Assembly (NCBI GenBank): GCA_017649925.1
Contig: JAGCFX010000086.1
Span: 1-32,060, forward strand
Length of the DNA stretch: 32,060 nt
Direction of reading: 5' to 3'
DNA from: Paludibacteraceae bacterium
Lineage (GTDB): Bacteria > Bacteroidota > Bacteroidia > Bacteroidales > Paludibacteraceae
Every line of letters begins with the position of its first letter. Within the stretch, counting starts at the first letter, position 1. Below the pieces are notes generated by a model. The model worked only from the letters and a program-made list of their open reading frames with translations. It was not told where the DNA came from and did no database searches. Positions 32,060 through 32,060 of the stretch are shown here, piece after piece. Position numbers and translations under genes: made by a program.

Positions 32060-32060
32060 G

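Overview
The window looks like part of a chromosome from an anaerobic Bacteroidales-type bacterium (phylum Bacteroidota). The evidence is in the sequence. Ten transcription starts carry the phylum-specific promoter (a -33 TTG-containing box, 19-20 bases, then TAnnTTTG). Type IX secretion is represented by a PorZ homologue and by a secreted protein with a short Bacteroidales-type sorting tail. Bacteroidota families such as DUF5606 and the long form of IleS are also present. No phage, CRISPR array or complete insertion sequence was seen.

Layout. 1-3973 (minus strand): a DUF2147 protein, the house-cleaning pyrophosphatase RdgB and a very large PorZ-like protein that runs off the left edge, in one translationally coupled operon. 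3974-4408: gene-free, repeat-rich DNA. 4409-8177 (minus): a secreted leucine-rich/InlB-repeat surface protein preceded by an AT-rich orphan gene. 8178-8686: gene-free, but it holds an apparent ~300-nt structured RNA with its own promoter and terminator-like hairpin. 8687-10613 (plus): DUF5606, Nif3-like and zinc-ribbon proteins. 10564-11457 (minus): a CPBP membrane protease. 11598-11671: tRNA with anticodon CAT. 11764-16189 (plus): thioredoxin-like protein, K+/H+ antiporter family protein, NAD-dependent epimerase and outer-membrane barrel protein. 16196-18811 (minus): MarC, RpiB, radical SAM/SPASM and MBL hydrolase. 18938-29156 (plus): EF-P, then IleS, a lipoprotein, an AsmA-like protein, an M3 metallopeptidase lipoprotein and a small membrane protein. 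29122-31431 (minus): a TonB-dependent receptor. 31447-31981: repeat-rich, gene-free DNA. 31982-32060: the last 25 codons of a gene entering from the right.

Most of the window is housekeeping and envelope biology: translation (tRNA, EF-P, IleS), nucleotide and carbohydrate housekeeping (RdgB, RpiB), and envelope proteins (barrel, AsmA-like, TonB receptor, lipoproteins, T9SS). The most unusual observations are as follows. (i) The PorZ-like reading frame contains two tandem PorZ modules, the first without its usual C-terminal domain. (ii) The putative RNA at 8265-8563 has a 5' segment that can form either a 12-bp long-range helix or an 8-bp helix that would break the terminator hairpin, a riboswitch-like design upstream of the orphan gene. 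(iii) An 11-bp-period repeat family and a shared 14-mer occur in both gene-free regions, 27 kb apart. (iv) Short repeats of a kind common in intergenic DNA lie inside three protein genes (ileS, the TonB receptor and the surface protein).
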